Positions 63,167 to 64,000 of a stretch of DNA of 64,000 nt are shown here, piece by piece. The notes beneath the pieces were generated by a model, which made no database searches, had not been told where the DNA came from, and saw only the letters and a program-made list of their open reading frames with translations. The stretch's first letter is position 1; the number at the start of each line of letters is the position of its first letter. The position numbers and the translations under genes were made by a program. This DNA comes from CAWAPS01 sp963783945 (GTDB lineage Bacteria; Actinomycetota; Acidimicrobiia; Acidimicrobiales; Palsa-688). Where the stretch lies: positions 3,919-67,918 of the forward strand of contig CAWAPS010000037.1 in assembly GCA_963783945.1 (NCBI GenBank). The letters run 5' to 3'.

Positions 63167-64000
63167 GCGGGACGGACCAGCAGCCGTCCCGACGGGAGTC
63201 GATCCAGGAGGCGGTTCAGCAGCTGGCAGCCGGCGGTTATATCGCATCCGGCCGGGACCGCAAACCGATCACATCCGACCTGACGATCGACGAGGCCCTG
63301 GTGCTGCACTCGGTCGGATGGGAGCCGGTGGACCTGGTCAGCGGAGTCGGCACGTACTCCATACCTCAGGGCGCCTGGCGGTGGGCCACCGGTGAGATCG
63401 AGGCGGCGTCCTACGCCCACGGCCAGGCCGTGGCTGCGGCGGTCCGGCGGCTCGAACAGGAGTGCAGCCGGTTCGGGGGCCACGGTGTGGTCGGAGTCCG
63501 GGTCGACGCCGGGGTCGAGCGCCACCACGTGAACGTGATCATGGTCGGCACCGCCGTCAGTCCGAGCGGGTCCGCCGGCCCTCGTGGCGCGCCGTTCGTG
63601 TCCGACCTGTCGGGCCGCGACTTCGCCCTACTGCACAATGCCGGCTGGGAACCGCGAGGGCTGGCCTTCGGCGCCTCGTTCGTCAACGCCCCGCGTCGCG
63701 GCGCCGGCGCCACTCTGGCTCAGTCCCGCCAGAACGTCGAGCTCACGAACTACACGAATGCCCTGTATGCCGCCCGCGAGTCGGCCATGGAGCGGATGCA
63801 GGCCTCCGCCCTGGGCCTCGGAGCAACCGGCGTGGTGGCCGTCCGGGTGTCCGAGGGACCGATGCCGTTCGCCCACCACGCCATCCGTTTCACCGCTTGG
63901 GGCACCGCTGTCCGGCTCTCACCCGGTGGTCACCAGTATCTGACGCCTCAGGTCGTGGTTCCTCTCGACGATGCCAACCCGATGTTCCAGGCAACAGCTC
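63163..64000 (+). CDS. Double YbjQ/DUF74-like protein 3 (3' end outside the window)
   Basis: The open frame runs 279 residues to the window edge. Copy 1 (about 36-132): PITSDLTIDEALVLHSVGW, VAAAVRRLEQECSRFGGHG, VVGVRVDAG, IMVGTAV. Copy 2 (about 144-250): PFVSDLSGRDFALLHNAGW, AARESAMERMQASALGLGAT, VVAVRVSEG, FTAWGTAV. The tail YLTPQVVVPLDD matches the end of protein 1, so little is probably missing. ATG overlaps the previous stop (ATGA). Closest in layout to protein 1. Confidence 0.82.
   Translation, partial: MSGTDQQPSRRESIQEAVQQLAAGGYIASGRDRKPITSDLTIDEALVLHSVGWEPVDLVSGVGTYSIPQGAWRWATGEIEAASYAHGQAVAAAVRRLEQECSRFGGHGVVGVRVDAGVERHHVNVIMVGTAVSPSGSAGPRGAPFVSDLSGRDFALLHNAGWEPRGLAFGASFVNAPRRGAGATLAQSRQNVELTNYTNALYAARESAMERMQASALGLGATGVVAVRVSEGPMPFAHHAIRFTAWGTAVRLSPGGHQYLTPQVVVPLDDANPMFQATA

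Noticed and set aside
62068..63528. 486-codon minus-strand open frame opposite the YbjQ-like genes
   Set aside because: The plus strand shows repeated, aligned domains and coupled starts; the minus frame is low-complexity and crosses three genes.

Overview
This is a high-GC (roughly two-thirds G+C) chromosomal segment. Its gene content points to an Actinomycetota bacterium, probably a deep, uncultured lineage such as Acidimicrobiia. Supporting observations are actinobacterial-type serC, a long serA with C-terminal ACT region, a GlgE glycogen pathway, GatCAB, a PASTA-domain Ser/Thr kinase, an IclR regulator divergent from leuCD, a sunset-domain protein and many GTG starts. The lineage is inference from gene content. 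No rRNA, tRNA, CRISPR array, prophage or transposase was seen.

Layout. 1-6.6 kb: F1Fo ATP synthase operon (atpB partial, then E-F-H-A-G-D-C), with a delta subunit whose N-terminal domain is duplicated. 6.7-21 kb: a WecA/MraY-like glycosyltransferase and glyA, a 2H phosphoesterase-GNAT fusion, glpX, a polytopic glycosyltransferase overlapping a UGM-like flavoprotein, a zinc-ribbon protein built from two copies of one unit, a small alpha/beta hydrolase, an M20 peptidase, meaB and glgP. 21-28.5 kb: glgE-treS-mak-glgB, the complete trehalose-to-glycogen route. 28.6-41.2 kb: galT, cysteine desulfurase, mnmA, ligA, a pknB-like kinase, an SCP2 protein, gatCAB and a DUF4333 lipoprotein candidate. 41.5-55.7 kb: amino-acid biosynthesis (ilvD, ilvBNC behind a leader-peptide attenuator, serC/aspC/serA, leuCD with an NdgR/LtbR-like regulator) plus a D,D-carboxypeptidase. 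55.7-60.2 kb: a hydrolase, a conserved hypothetical, cobB, a nitroreductase-like gene and a rhodanese-ThiF fusion. 60.2-64 kb: a PspA homologue followed by a small orphan gene and three consecutive, translationally coupled genes, each encoding two YbjQ/DUF74-like domains. This last block is the best candidate for an undescribed system and runs off the window end.

Sequence quality. At least thirteen genes, including normally essential ones (ligA, ilvC, serC, aspC, leuC), are interrupted by single-base frameshifts, mostly apparent +1 insertions. Correcting one base restores family-typical lengths, so sequence or assembly errors are more likely than pseudogenes. None was noticed before about 26.9 kb. 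I annotate these as one CDS each and state where the frame changes.
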